The position numbers were made by a program, and so were the translations under genes. DNA of 10,066 bases, taken from NCBI RefSeq assembly GCF_039414295.1, contig NZ_JBCITM010000036.1, positions 1 through 10,066 of the forward strand, given 5' to 3'. This document shows, piece by piece, positions 1-6,299 of this stretch; the stretch's first letter is position 1; each line of letters opens with the position of its first letter. The notes under the pieces are model-generated. The model was not told the DNA's origin. It did not search any database and saw nothing but the letters and a program-made list of their open reading frames with translations. Origin of the DNA: Anoxynatronum sibiricum (GTDB taxonomy: Bacteria > Bacillota > Clostridia > Peptostreptococcales > Tindalliaceae).

Positions 1-73
1 TCAGATTATGAATGTATTCTTAAATGCAGTTCCCGATACGCTAAGATGTAGGTTATTTGCAAGTACATAACTT

Positions 74-586
74 TCAGCCGATTTCGGACGGATTATCTGT
101 CAAAAACTGGTGGGAAAGTTGAGTTAATAATTGTGGTTTATGGGACAAAGCCCTCGCTATACCTAATCGTTGACGCATACCAAGCGAATATTTTGAAACT
201 GGATGCCTATTTGTAGGCTGAAGATCAACAGCTTCTAACACAGATTTAACATCAACATTTTCAATCCCCATATAGGATAAATGAATCTCTACATTTTCCT
301 TTGCCGGCAAGTGATCATAAAAAATAGGCGTCTCAATAATAGTACCGATGTTTTTTAATACTTTACGTCGTTGGGAAACTATATCCATTCCTAAAACCTC
401 TGCTGTTCCCCCTATTGGCATAAGCAACCCTGAAAGCATTTTAAATACAGTTGTTTTTCCAGCTCCATTTATTCCTAAGAGACCGTAGATACTTCCTCTA
501 GGTACTGTCATATTACAAGCCTTAATAACCTCCTCGCCGGAAAAAGTTTTTATCAAATTGTGGGTTTGTACTGCTGCTTCCTTCAT
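74..586 (-). pseudogene. ABC transporter ATP-binding protein, C-terminally truncated (BcrA-type)
   Basis: Resembles the ATPase subunit of bacitracin/lantibiotic-type ABC exporters, which energises efflux or immunity at the membrane. The Walker A motif GINGAGKT is at residues 38-45 and the signature region YSLGMRQRLGIARALSHKP at 133-151. Homology stops at about residue 154 (near nucleotide 125). The expected Walker B (LDEP), D-loop and H-loop are absent, replaced by an unrelated tail of about 16 residues. The family is usually 230-310 residues; this has 170, so ATP hydrolysis is very unlikely. The start is the ATG at 586, with AGGAGGA 5 bases upstream; a longer frame to 622 would run through the operator. 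No permease gene is visible to the left. The lost 3' end suggests an insertion or deletion; the DNA at 1-125 is unrecognised. The family call is sound; inactivity is inferred from missing motifs. Confidence 0.8.
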
Positions 587-614
587 CAAGATCCTCCTCT
601 TACTATAGATGTTT

Positions 615-635
615 ACATACATTTATAATGTATGT
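615..635. promoter_or_regulatory. Palindromic operator upstream of the ABC ATPase gene
   Basis: Half-sites ACATACATT and AATGTATGT are separated by 3 bases. The same half-sites, also 3 bases apart, occur at 1393-1413 before the tetR-family gene. The site is 29 bases upstream of the ATPase start and just past the tetR terminator. TetR regulators bind such palindromes as dimers, so this is probably where the neighbouring repressor controls the transporter. The palindrome is directly visible; the protein that binds it is inferred. Confidence 0.75.
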
Positions 636-640
636 ATCTT

Positions 641-669
641 TTAAAAATAATCTGCCCTAAGAAGGGCAG
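641..669 (-). terminator. Rho-independent terminator of the tetR-family gene
   Basis: On the minus strand, CTGCCC-TTCTTA-GGGCAG forms a 6-bp GC-rich stem with a 6-base loop, followed by a T-rich run (ATTATTTTT). It lies about 20 bases past the stop of the tetR-family gene. It separates that gene from the ABC ATPase, which must therefore use its own promoter. Confidence 0.7.
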
Positions 670-690
670 TTTATCATAGGTACATTTACT

Positions 691-1377
691 CTACTCTAAT
701 AGAATATTATCTGCATATTTTAGACAAGCCTCCATAACTTCATCGTCTATGATGGGTATCCCTAACCTATCAAACAATCTTCTCAAATACTGAAACTTGG
801 AGATTAACTGTTTCTTGGTTACTAAAAAAACAGATGGGTTAGCCCAAAAATTTAATTGAAGTGTTATGGTTTCAGCCGTTTGTTTACTATCTTCTGCTCC
901 AATAGAACCATCTTCTGCTCCAATAGAACCATCTTCTGCTCCAATAGAACCATCTTCATAACCTTCAATAATCCACTTTTCAATGATGGGCGCCAATTCT
1001 GTAATCGTTACTTCCAGCTGGCGAGCCAAAATCCTGGTGTTTTTCATTAGAGATAAATCAAACGTATATAGCTGTTGCTGTTCTGTGCTGGTTAAAGAAT
1101 ATAGTATTAATTTTTTAATTTTTTGTAGTCCAGTCATATTCTTTTCTTGTTCTATTTTAGCAAGCAAATCATTCTCACTAAACATTTTTGTCATTACAGC
1201 CTCTAAAATATCTTCTTTATTCTTAAAATGATGATAAACCGCTCCTCTAGTTAGCCCCCCCAGCTCTGCAACAATGTCCCCCATGGTAATGTTTTCATAT
1301 CCTCTTTCTAAAAACAGCTTTGCAGAAACCTCTAAAATTAAATCAACTGTTTCCTCTGGATATTTATTTCTTGCCAC
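691..1377 (-). CDS. TetR/AcrR-family transcriptional repressor with internal 7-residue repeats
   Basis: A dimeric DNA-binding repressor of 228 residues. The N-terminal helix-turn-helix spans about residues 12-60 (ILEVSAKLFLERGYENITM, then TRGAVYHHFKNKEDIL). The rest is the helical ligand/dimer domain, with LNFWANPSVF at 175-184 as in related regulators. The start is the GTG at 1377, with AAAGGAGG 7 bases upstream. An overlapping ATG is out of frame, and a longer ATG frame to 1428 would run through operator and RBS. Residues 141-161 are three exact copies of EDGSIGA in the loop between two C-terminal helices, where relatives have about one copy. Palindromes before this gene and before the ABC ATPase suggest autoregulation plus control of the transporter. 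The inducer cannot be read from the sequence. Confidence 0.9.
   Translation of the reverse strand: MARNKYPEETVDLILEVSAKLFLERGYENITMGDIVAELGGLTRGAVYHHFKNKEDILEAVMTKMFSENDLLAKIEQEKNMTGLQKIKKLILYSLTSTEQQQLYTFDLSLMKNTRILARQLEVTITELAPIIEKWIIEGYEDGSIGAEDGSIGAEDGSIGAEDSKQTAETITLQLNFWANPSVFLVTKKQLISKFQYLRRLFDRLGIPIIDDEVMEACLKYADNILLE
889..957. repeat. Three exact 21-bp tandem repeats inside the tetR-family gene
   Basis: Three identical units lie at 889-909, 910-930 and 931-951, with a partial fourth (ATCTTC) to 957. Each encodes GSIGAED on the minus strand. The unit is a multiple of three, so copy-number change keeps the frame. Identical copies point to recent slipped-strand expansion. Confidence 0.95.
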
Positions 1378-1392
1378 ATAGGTTCCTCCTTT

Positions 1393-1413
1393 ACATACAT
1401 TCACAATGTATGT
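1393..1413. promoter_or_regulatory. Palindromic operator upstream of the tetR-family gene
   Basis: Half-sites ACATACATT and AATGTATGT are separated by CAC, matching 615-635. The site overlaps the -10 element of the promoter at 1410-1438 and ends 15 bases before the GTG start. That position is typical for a repressor blocking its own transcription. Confidence 0.8.
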
Positions 1414-1438
1414 TATCAGGCAATCCATTTATTGTCAA
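1410..1438 (-). promoter_or_regulatory. Sigma-A-type promoter of the tetR-family gene
   Basis: On the minus strand, TTGACA (1433-1438) and TAACAT (1410-1415) are separated by exactly 17 bases. The -35 is consensus and the -10 matches at four of six positions. The -10 lies over the edge of the palindromic operator. Confidence 0.7.
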
Positions 1439-1472
1439 TGCCATTGTCGTTAAGTATCTGCTTCTTCGTCCA

Positions 1473-1501
1473 AAAAGGCGACAACAATCTGGCCGTTGTC
1501 G
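1473..1501 (-). terminator. Possible terminator downstream of yaaA
   Basis: On the minus strand, CGACAAC and GTTGTCG form a 7-bp stem around a 9-base loop, followed by CCTTTTTGG. It lies about 30 bases after the yaaA stop. The T-run is short and offset by CC, so this is a moderate call. Confidence 0.45.
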
Positions 1502-1530
1502 GCGGATTCCTGGGGGCGTCTTTCATGCTG

Positions 1531-2280
1531 TCACCAATTTGACTGAATAAACACCAGCTTTTTTTCATCCGACAGGTGTTCTTGAAAAGCATAGCCCAGC
1601 CTGTCAAAGGATTTTAACCCATCGATGTCTTCTATTCTTTTTTCCGCCATAAACCTCACCATCTCACCCCTGGCCATTTTCACCAGGGTGCCCTTTTCGA
1701 TGACTTTGTCCTCTTTCATTTCCCCAAAAACACAAGTAATAAACCGCACATCATCGGTCAAATGCCGGTAAACGGCCTTGCTGTATTCTTCCGAAGCCAG
1801 GTTGATGATGCAGTCGGCTTCAGCACACAGCCGGTCTGCCAGCTTGCTGCCCCAAAAGTCATAGAGGGAATCCACCTGATCGCCTTTGATCTTTGCCTGC
1901 ATCTCCAACCGGTAAGGTGTCACGCCATCAAAGGGGCGAAGGATGCCGTAAAAGCCGGAGAGGATTCGCAGGTGTTCTTCTATGTACTCAAAATCCTTAT
2001 TCTCAAAGACAATGGGGGCCATGTACTTGTACTGTATGCCGTCATAGGTCAAAATGGCCGGGGTCAGGTTGCGACGCAAATTCATTTTTCGAACCCGCTC
2101 TGCATTGAGAGTGGTAATTTTGTCACTGCAGCTCCAAATGGCTTTTAGCTCTTCATAGGTTTTGTCCTTGAGTTCTTCCAACAGCACCTGAGCCTCTTCC
2201 ATAAAAACCGGAAGCTGCTGGTGTGACAGTACATCATTGGCTGTGTGCATGGCTTTCGCCGGAGATATGATGATGCGCAT
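1531..2280 (-). CDS. yaaA: YaaA-family (DUF328) peroxide stress protein
   Basis: Encodes 249 residues, the usual family length. In E. coli the family member YaaA is a cytoplasmic protein that limits intracellular iron during hydrogen peroxide stress, protecting DNA and proteins; the role here is carried over from that. It begins MRIIISPAKAM, the characteristic N-terminus. Further family blocks are YDGIQYKYM, LRILSGFYGILRPFDGVTPYRLEM, and NLASEEYSKAV near residue 170. The start at 2280 has AAGGGAG 6 bases upstream; an in-frame ATG at 2301 lies beyond this RBS. No frameshifts or missing blocks are visible, so it appears intact between damaged neighbours. It seems to be transcribed alone, with a possible terminator at 1473-1501. 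Confidence 0.93.
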   Translation of the reverse strand: MRIIISPAKAMHTANDVLSHQQLPVFMEEAQVLLEELKDKTYEELKAIWSCSDKITTLNAERVRKMNLRRNLTPAILTYDGIQYKYMAPIVFENKDFEYIEEHLRILSGFYGILRPFDGVTPYRLEMQAKIKGDQVDSLYDFWGSKLADRLCAEADCIINLASEEYSKAVYRHLTDDVRFITCVFGEMKEDKVIEKGTLVKMARGEMVRFMAEKRIEDIDGLKSFDRLGYAFQEHLSDEKKLVFIQSNW

Positions 2281-2447
2281 GGTGTGCTCCCTTTCTGTCA
2301 ATACCGCCTCTATGGCTTACAAGCTGCCCTGGTGGAAAGAGATGGAACACCCTATACAGGTTTAAATCCATCAAGAGCAGGGTCGATACGCTGATGAAGG
2401 AATCAGTGTTTGAGGATTAACGCAGTGGCAAATTTGCTATTCGGCTT

Positions 2448-3004
2448 TTATAACCAGCCGCCAGTCTTTTGAATATATATTTTTTTAACATTTTCAATGA
2501 CAAGTGCATACCCAAGAATCGTAGCAGCCAAATACAGATAGAAGATCGATGGCATGATCTCAAAATGAAAACTAACGATCCTGTGCAACAGAAATGGGAT
2601 GGTTAATGCCGCAATAATCCCGCCGATGGTGGAGCAGATTAAGCGAATGTCAGCTCGAGACTGAATAAAAGGGATTTTTGAGGTCCGAATAAAATGCACA
2701 ATCAGTGTTTGAGAAATCAGTCCTTCGATAAACCAGCTTGTCTGGAAGAAAGTCTTGGCAACATCCGTCACATTATCCACCGAAATCATTTCATAGCTTC
2801 TATGGGCAGGCATCAGATTCGCAAAGGCCACCATGTAACCCTGAGAATCTTTAATCGTGGCCACCGACGTTATCTTGAGGTAACTTTCGTTAAAGAACCC
2901 CAGGAAAAACTGCTTTTCTTTGCGCCCGTCAAACCACAGATCTGATAGTTGCTTCATTTCAGCAAGGTGCTCCTAAAAGCCACTGACAAATCTGGCGGTT
3001 CCAT
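2448..3004 (-). pseudogene. Chimeric relic: MprF fragment fused to C-terminus of MgtA-type Mg2+ P-type ATPase
   Basis: An open frame of 169 codons from the ATG at 2957 joins two unrelated families. Residues 1-50 (SDLWFDGRKEKQFFLGFF ... GYMVAFANLMP) match the C-terminal domain of MprF, which transfers lysine to phosphatidylglycerol. Residues from about 68 (TFFQTSWFIEGLISQTLIVH, then RTSKIPFIQSRA, then hydrophobic segments) match the last transmembrane helices of magnesium-importing P-type ATPases. The junction lies at about 2754-2807. MprF homology continues upstream of the ATG (EHLAE) to an in-frame TAG at 2973-2975, then resumes in another frame as MEPPDLS from 3004, showing a frameshift. 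No RBS is well placed for the ATG at 2957. Both enzymes lack their catalytic parts, so this is best read as decayed DNA joined by deletion. A small membrane protein could still be made, but nothing supports that. Confidence 0.8.
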
Positions 3005-3088
3005 TACATTCTCTTTATTCCCTCATTCTAGCATATTTTTTATTAAGTATTGATGATATTAAGTTTTGAAGATTTTTGGTAAGCTTCT

Positions 3089-3274
3089 CTATTCCCAACC
3101 GGGCGTCTGTTCGCAGACAAAGCTGCGTTTGTTGTAGATTTTCAGCTTCTTAGCCAGTTCATCCTGCTCTTTGGTCACTTTCTTACAAGGTGTATTCTTT
3201 CTGTTTTTTCTGGGAAGATAGATAGCAGACCTCTCAGGGCAGGAGGATCCCTTTTTAATGGAAGGATTTAAACT
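3089..3274 (-). other. Unrecognised 61-codon open frame without a normal start
   Basis: The frame has no ATG and no convincing RBS. It is very basic and ends KKLKIYNKRSFVCEQTPGWE before the stop. The composition (KEQDELAKKLKIYNKR) looks protein-like rather than random, so it may be the tail of a lost gene. I do not recognise the family. Its upstream end runs under the final codon of the DUF7010 gene. Confidence 0.25.
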
Positions 3275-3278
3275 CTAT

Positions 3279-3842
3279 CTATATTTCTTCCTTCAGCGTG
3301 ACGCGCCTGCACACAAATGCAAATACCATCATCATCACTCCGGCCACCCATCCGCCAAGGCTGAAGACGGGAGGCCCATACAACCCGATGCCCAAACCGG
3401 TCAAAACCAGCAGTGCCGCTAACACCCCGTAGACTTTCATCCCGTAAAGGGTCATGAATGGTAGATAGTGAGAGCCCACAATAATCATCGACGCCGGATA
3501 AAACCACATCGGTCTGTAAAGAATCACCGCGCCTACCAACAGAAAATTGATGGGTACTGTAAAAGCCACCTGAGCACCCAGGGCCCATAATCCGTTTTCT
3601 GAACCAACCCTGGCAGATCGCCCCATGATCCGCAGGGTCAGCTGGGTCAGCGGAAAAATTCCCATACATCCAAAAAACAAAAACAGCATACCGTGCAGTG
3701 GACTGCTCAGCACACTGATGGCAGCAGAAATGATCCATAGGAGCCCTGAAACAAGCTGTCCGGCAAAACCACCTAAAAATGCAGCCCGCATTTCCTTCTG
3801 GGCATTGTTAATCGCCGTCGCATCTAATCCATTCTCTGCCAT
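3279..3842 (-). CDS. DUF7010-family integral membrane protein
   Basis: Encodes 187 residues with a short polar N-terminus and about six hydrophobic segments (roughly residues 23-43, 48-64, 87-107, 112-125, 134-152 and 160-178). The features NAQKEMRAAFLGG, the glycine-rich first helix and the LYRPMWFYPASMIIVGSHYL block fit the DUF7010 family as I know it. Function is unknown. The start at 3842 has AAGGAGG 7 bases upstream and overlaps a TAA of the preceding frame (TAATG), implying translational coupling to a gene whose remnant is fused to the hydrolase relic. The frame is complete and probably functional. No terminator is obvious downstream. Confidence 0.75.
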   Translation of the reverse strand: MAENGLDATAINNAQKEMRAAFLGGFAGQLVSGLLWIISAAISVLSSPLHGMLFLFFGCMGIFPLTQLTLRIMGRSARVGSENGLWALGAQVAFTVPINFLLVGAVILYRPMWFYPASMIIVGSHYLPFMTLYGMKVYGVLAALLVLTGLGIGLYGPPVFSLGGWVAGVMMMVFAFVCRRVTLKEEI

Positions 3843-3845
3843 TAA

Positions 3846-4563
3846 TCAACCTCCTTCTCCAGGGTTTCTATTTCCGCCTTCAGACTTTCCACTTCCCTTT
3901 TCAGCAAACCTGCCTGTGCCAGTAATGAATTTCCCGGCTTCTTCTGCAATGAGTTCCGACTCTTCGTAATGGAGATAATGGCCGGTTTCAAGCTCCATCG
4001 ACTTTCCGGTGGTGATCTGCGATAAGTAGTCATACAGGGCCTTCTTCCAGCCGGGCGCCACTTCTTCCTGCCCCTGGGAAATGAAAAAGACCATGGGTGT
4101 GTCCGTGGGAACCGGGTTTTCTGCCACCATAGCTGCATTGGTTCTCAGGGATCCAACTTCCCGTAGCATGTCTTTCGTAAAGGTACTCCGATAAAAGACA
4201 GCCATATAGGTTTCGTTGTCTTCCGCCGACAGTTCCGCCGACTTCATCAGTGGCAGCTGTTCCCCAATTTCAGGCTCCGGAATAAACCTGGTAAGGCCTG
4301 TTCGCGCCACCACATGCATGAAATACAACCGGCCTTTGTGCAGATCACCGATTGCCTCAACACTCTCTGGCGTCAATGGATCCAGCCCGACAATGGCTTT
4401 GACTTCATCCGGGTATTCTTGAGCCCAGTAGAGGGCCTCCAATCCGGACATGGAGTGGGGTACGAGGATGTACGGCCCCTTTTCACCGGAAAGCCGCAGC
4501 GGCAACCAGCATAATCACCATCAATACTGCCATTGCCACAACTCCCAGAGTCTTCACCATCAT
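3846..4563 (-). pseudogene. Alpha/beta hydrolase with internal deletion and frameshift
   Basis: The original start is probably the ATG at 4561-4563, with GGAGGG 5 bases upstream. It encodes MMVKTLGVVAMAVLMVIMLV, a membrane anchor or signal segment, and hits TGA at 4483-4485 after 26 codons. In an overlapping frame from about 4499, LSGEKGPYILVPHSMSGLEA begins. It carries the nucleophile elbow HSMSG and continues through IVGLDPLTPE to the catalytic-His-like GHYLHYE. The part normally between (first strands, oxyanion loop and cap start, perhaps 100 residues) is missing. Two ends of one gene were therefore joined out of frame by deletion. The only alternative start is a TTG at 4505 without RBS. 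The last 24 residues are also foreign: another frame there encodes KREVESLKAEIETLEKEVD, ending in TAATG at the DUF7010 start. Confidence 0.75.
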
Positions 4564-4979
4564 TGTTTCCCTCCCGTCTTCTCCTTACAGGATCGCTGAT
4601 GAAATGTATCCCCTTGTCACATTATCACACCTTCTATCACTTTATCACACCTTCGCATGTAATGCTTTATCGCCATGACACATCTACCTGGAAAACCACT
4701 GAGCAGTCCCATCTCAAAAACTGACATTGTACAGCTATGGATACAACAAAAGCACTAAAAAGCCCATGGCGCAACGAACTCAGCACCATGAGCTTCAAAA
4801 AGTGTTGTGACTACAGTTTTTCTTCATCCCCTGTGGGCAATGGAAGCATTGGAAAATGAGGTGTAAAATGAGGTGCGATGTTGACTTGGATACACATCTC
4901 ACGATATGTTTCACGACCTCCGTCCCGGTATGTATGTTGCAACCCTATGCAACCTTACAGGCCCTTGTCCGGAAGCATA
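4564..4979. other. Gene-poor spacer with short direct repeats
   Basis: No convincing gene is seen on either strand. It holds TTATCACACCTTC twice (4622-4634 and 4642-4654, a 20-base step). AAAATGAGGTG also occurs twice (4853-4863 and 4865-4875). A short plus-strand frame from about 4738 (MDTTKALKSPWRNELS) has no RBS or recognisable family. At its right end lies the repeat block at 4906-4956 that is shared with the broken hicA. Confidence 0.5.
4906..4956. repeat. Upstream copy of the short repeat shared with the hicA break
   Basis: Bases 4906-4926 are an exact 21-base match to 5364-5384. Bases 4943-4956 (CCCTATGCAACCTT) match 5382-5395 and 5399-5412. The block lies immediately before the hicB promoter, so related repeats bracket the hicB-hicA relic in direct orientation. 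Confidence 0.85.
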
Positions 4980-5008
4980 TTGAGCATCTTATCGTATTCT
5001 TGTATAAT
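4980..5008 (+). promoter_or_regulatory. Promoter of hicB (first copy)
   Basis: TTGAGC (4980-4985) and a consensus TATAAT (5003-5008) are separated by 17 bases. They sit 23 bases before the hicB ATG. The whole segment has a close match before the second hicB at the right end of the window. Confidence 0.75.
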
Positions 5009-5031
5009 GGAACCAGAGAGGGTGAACATTC

Positions 5032-5238
5032 ATGAGCATAAAAGTAACTGTGGTCGTTCAAAAAGAAGAAAATTGGTATGTGGCCAAATGCATTGAAAAC
5101 AGCGTGGCCTCACAAGGAAAAACTATCGAGGAATCACTTGTAAATCTAAGGGAAGCATTGGAACTCTATTATGAGGATACCCCCTACGATACTGATACCG
5201 TTCCTACCTTTATCACAACGATGGAGGTAGCCATTTAA
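5032..5238 (+). CDS. hicB: HicB-family antitoxin (short form)
   Basis: Encodes 68 residues. HicB antitoxins bind and neutralise the HicA mRNA interferase and usually help repress their own operon. The sequence shows the family pattern: a strand MSIKVTVVVQKEENWYVAKC, then VASQGKTIEESLVNLREALE and LYYED. It has only the partial RNase-H-like domain and no C-terminal DNA-binding domain, as in other short HicB proteins. The RBS GAGAGGGTG lies 7 bases before the ATG. Its TAA overlaps the hicA ATG (TAATG), so the two were translated together. It appears intact although its toxin partner is truncated. A second copy starts at 10041. Confidence 0.88.
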   Translation: MSIKVTVVVQKEENWYVAKCIENSVASQGKTIEESLVNLREALELYYEDTPYDTDTVPTFITTMEVAI

Positions 5239-5426
5239 TGGGATCAAAATACCCTGTCATGAAACCGGCAGAAATCATCAGCATTCTGGAAGCGTTGGGC
5301 TTTCAGAAAGTTTCACAAAAAGGCAGTCATGTGAAGTACAGGAAAGAAGGGAATCCCGCTGCAATGTTTCACGACCTCCGTCCCTATGCAACCTTCGTCC
5401 CTATGCAACCTTTCCGTCCCATGTAA
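5238..5426 (+). pseudogene. hicA: HicA-family toxin, 3' end replaced by repeats
   Basis: HicA is a small double-stranded-RNA-binding-fold mRNA interferase. Residues 1-38 are typical: PVMKPAEIISILEALGF and VSQKGSHVKYRK, which contains the conserved catalytic histidine region (GSH). From about residue 40 the family sequence (a strand ending in a PMH-like motif, then a helix) is missing. In its place the frame reads through short DNA repeats as MFHDLRPYATFVPMQPFRPM, with Pro-rich periodicity. Length happens to be near normal (62 residues), so the damage is easy to miss. GGAGG lies 10 bases before the ATG, which overlaps the hicB stop. Loss of the second half should destroy the fold; inactivity is inferred. 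Confidence 0.8.
5364..5420. repeat. Tandem 17-bp repeats that truncate hicA
   Basis: CGTCCCTATGCAACCTT occurs at 5379-5395 and again directly at 5396-5412. A third partial unit (CGTCCC) is at 5415-5420. Bases 5364-5384 repeat 4906-4926 exactly. Related CCCTvTATmACC units lie at 9914-9953 before the second hicB. The unit has no strong palindrome and no transposase gene nearby; its nature is unknown. Confidence 0.85.
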
Positions 5427-5465
5427 CGTTATGACACCCACGATGCAACTCCCGTATCGGCCAAC

Positions 5466-6299
5466 TTACACCTCCAGCATTTGCACCAATTGCTTGCATG
5501 CGCTTATTGCTTCCTGGTATGAAACACCTTGCGCATATCCATTTGATTTGGTGTAGGAATCCCATCTGTTTTTCATGAGGGTGCTATTTTCAATACGGCC
5601 GATCACATCTTTCAACTCATCCGTGTTCAATGGTGTTTTTCTGTAATTGAACGTGTTTATACAAGCAAGTCTAAGTCTTTCTTGATCAATCTCCTGTCGT
5701 CGCAGCGTGATCAGCATGAACACATCATAAAAGTCTTTGCTTCTGCTATTGGCCAAATCTCTGACAAATATGGTGTGCAGTTTTTCTGCAAGCATGGTTT
5801 CAAAGTTGTAACTCAGTAACGATATTTTTCTGTTATCAAACAGTGTCTTGTACTCGTATACTACAGGAGCCGGGGTAATGGGATCACCTGTAGCAATGTC
5901 CAGGGGAATAATCTGTTTAATGTTCTCCAGTTGACAAAGGATCTTAATGCGAAATCCGCCATAGTCATCCTGCTCTCTGATAGGTTCAATGCTTTGAACA
6001 CTGCACAGGACACCATCGTCTACTTTCACAGCGACTACTTCGTTCAAGAGCTTCAATACCGACTCCTGCTTCATTTCATAACCTTTGAGAAGCACATCCA
6101 TATCCACAGTGGTTCTTTGAGTGATATCAATGATATTGGAGAGAATAAAACCTCCTTTGAATATGAAAAGATCTCCGTTAATATGAGCAATTCTTCTTAA
6201 AACTGCCTCAAGGAAAAAATATACCAGCGTGGTATTGAAACTCAGCTTCTTTTCCCTGGCTACCTGGTGCACCAGTAATGTCATCTTCTGCTTATTCAT
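5466..6299 (-). CDS. abiEii: AbiEii-type nucleotidyltransferase toxin (type IV toxin-antitoxin)
   Basis: Encodes 277 residues of the AbiEii/AbiGii nucleotidyltransferase family, the toxin of AbiE systems. These cause abortive infection or growth arrest; characterised relatives such as MenT modify tRNA. The polymerase-beta-like signature is present: FKGGFIL at 47-53 and the metal-binding RTTVDMD at 62-68. The later family blocks are PLDIATGDPITP (132-143), ETMLAEKLHTI (167-177) and RSKDFYD (186-192). All key residues seem intact. It starts within the end of abiEi, overlapping by 8 bases (ATGAATAA), so translation is coupled. Transcription comes from the promoter at 6933-6961. The gap to the hicA relic is only 39 bases, with no clear terminator. 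Confidence 0.9.
   Translation of the reverse strand: MNKQKMTLLVHQVAREKKLSFNTTLVYFFLEAVLRRIAHINGDLFIFKGGFILSNIIDITQRTTVDMDVLLKGYEMKQESVLKLLNEVVAVKVDDGVLCSVQSIEPIREQDDYGGFRIKILCQLENIKQIIPLDIATGDPITPAPVVYEYKTLFDNRKISLLSYNFETMLAEKLHTIFVRDLANSRSKDFYDVFMLITLRRQEIDQERLRLACINTFNYRKTPLNTDELKDVIGRIENSTLMKNRWDSYTKSNGYAQGVSYQEAISACKQLVQMLEV

Noticed and set aside
856..1050. Plus-strand repeat protein with FCSNRTI units
   Set aside because: It is the reverse-strand reading of the tetR 21-bp repeats, with no RBS.
2302..2447. Short plus-strand open stretch ending RVDTLMKESVFED
   Set aside because: It is too short, without a start or RBS, and matches no family I know. It could be a gene remnant, but the support is too weak to annotate.
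3268..3738. Minus-strand 156-codon frame overlapping DUF7010
   Set aside because: It is a shifted frame of the DUF7010 gene, which has the RBS, start and hydrophobic pattern.
5364..5420. Possible CRISPR array
   Set aside because: Units are 17 bases, directly adjacent, without unique spacers of 30-40 bases, and no cas genes are present.
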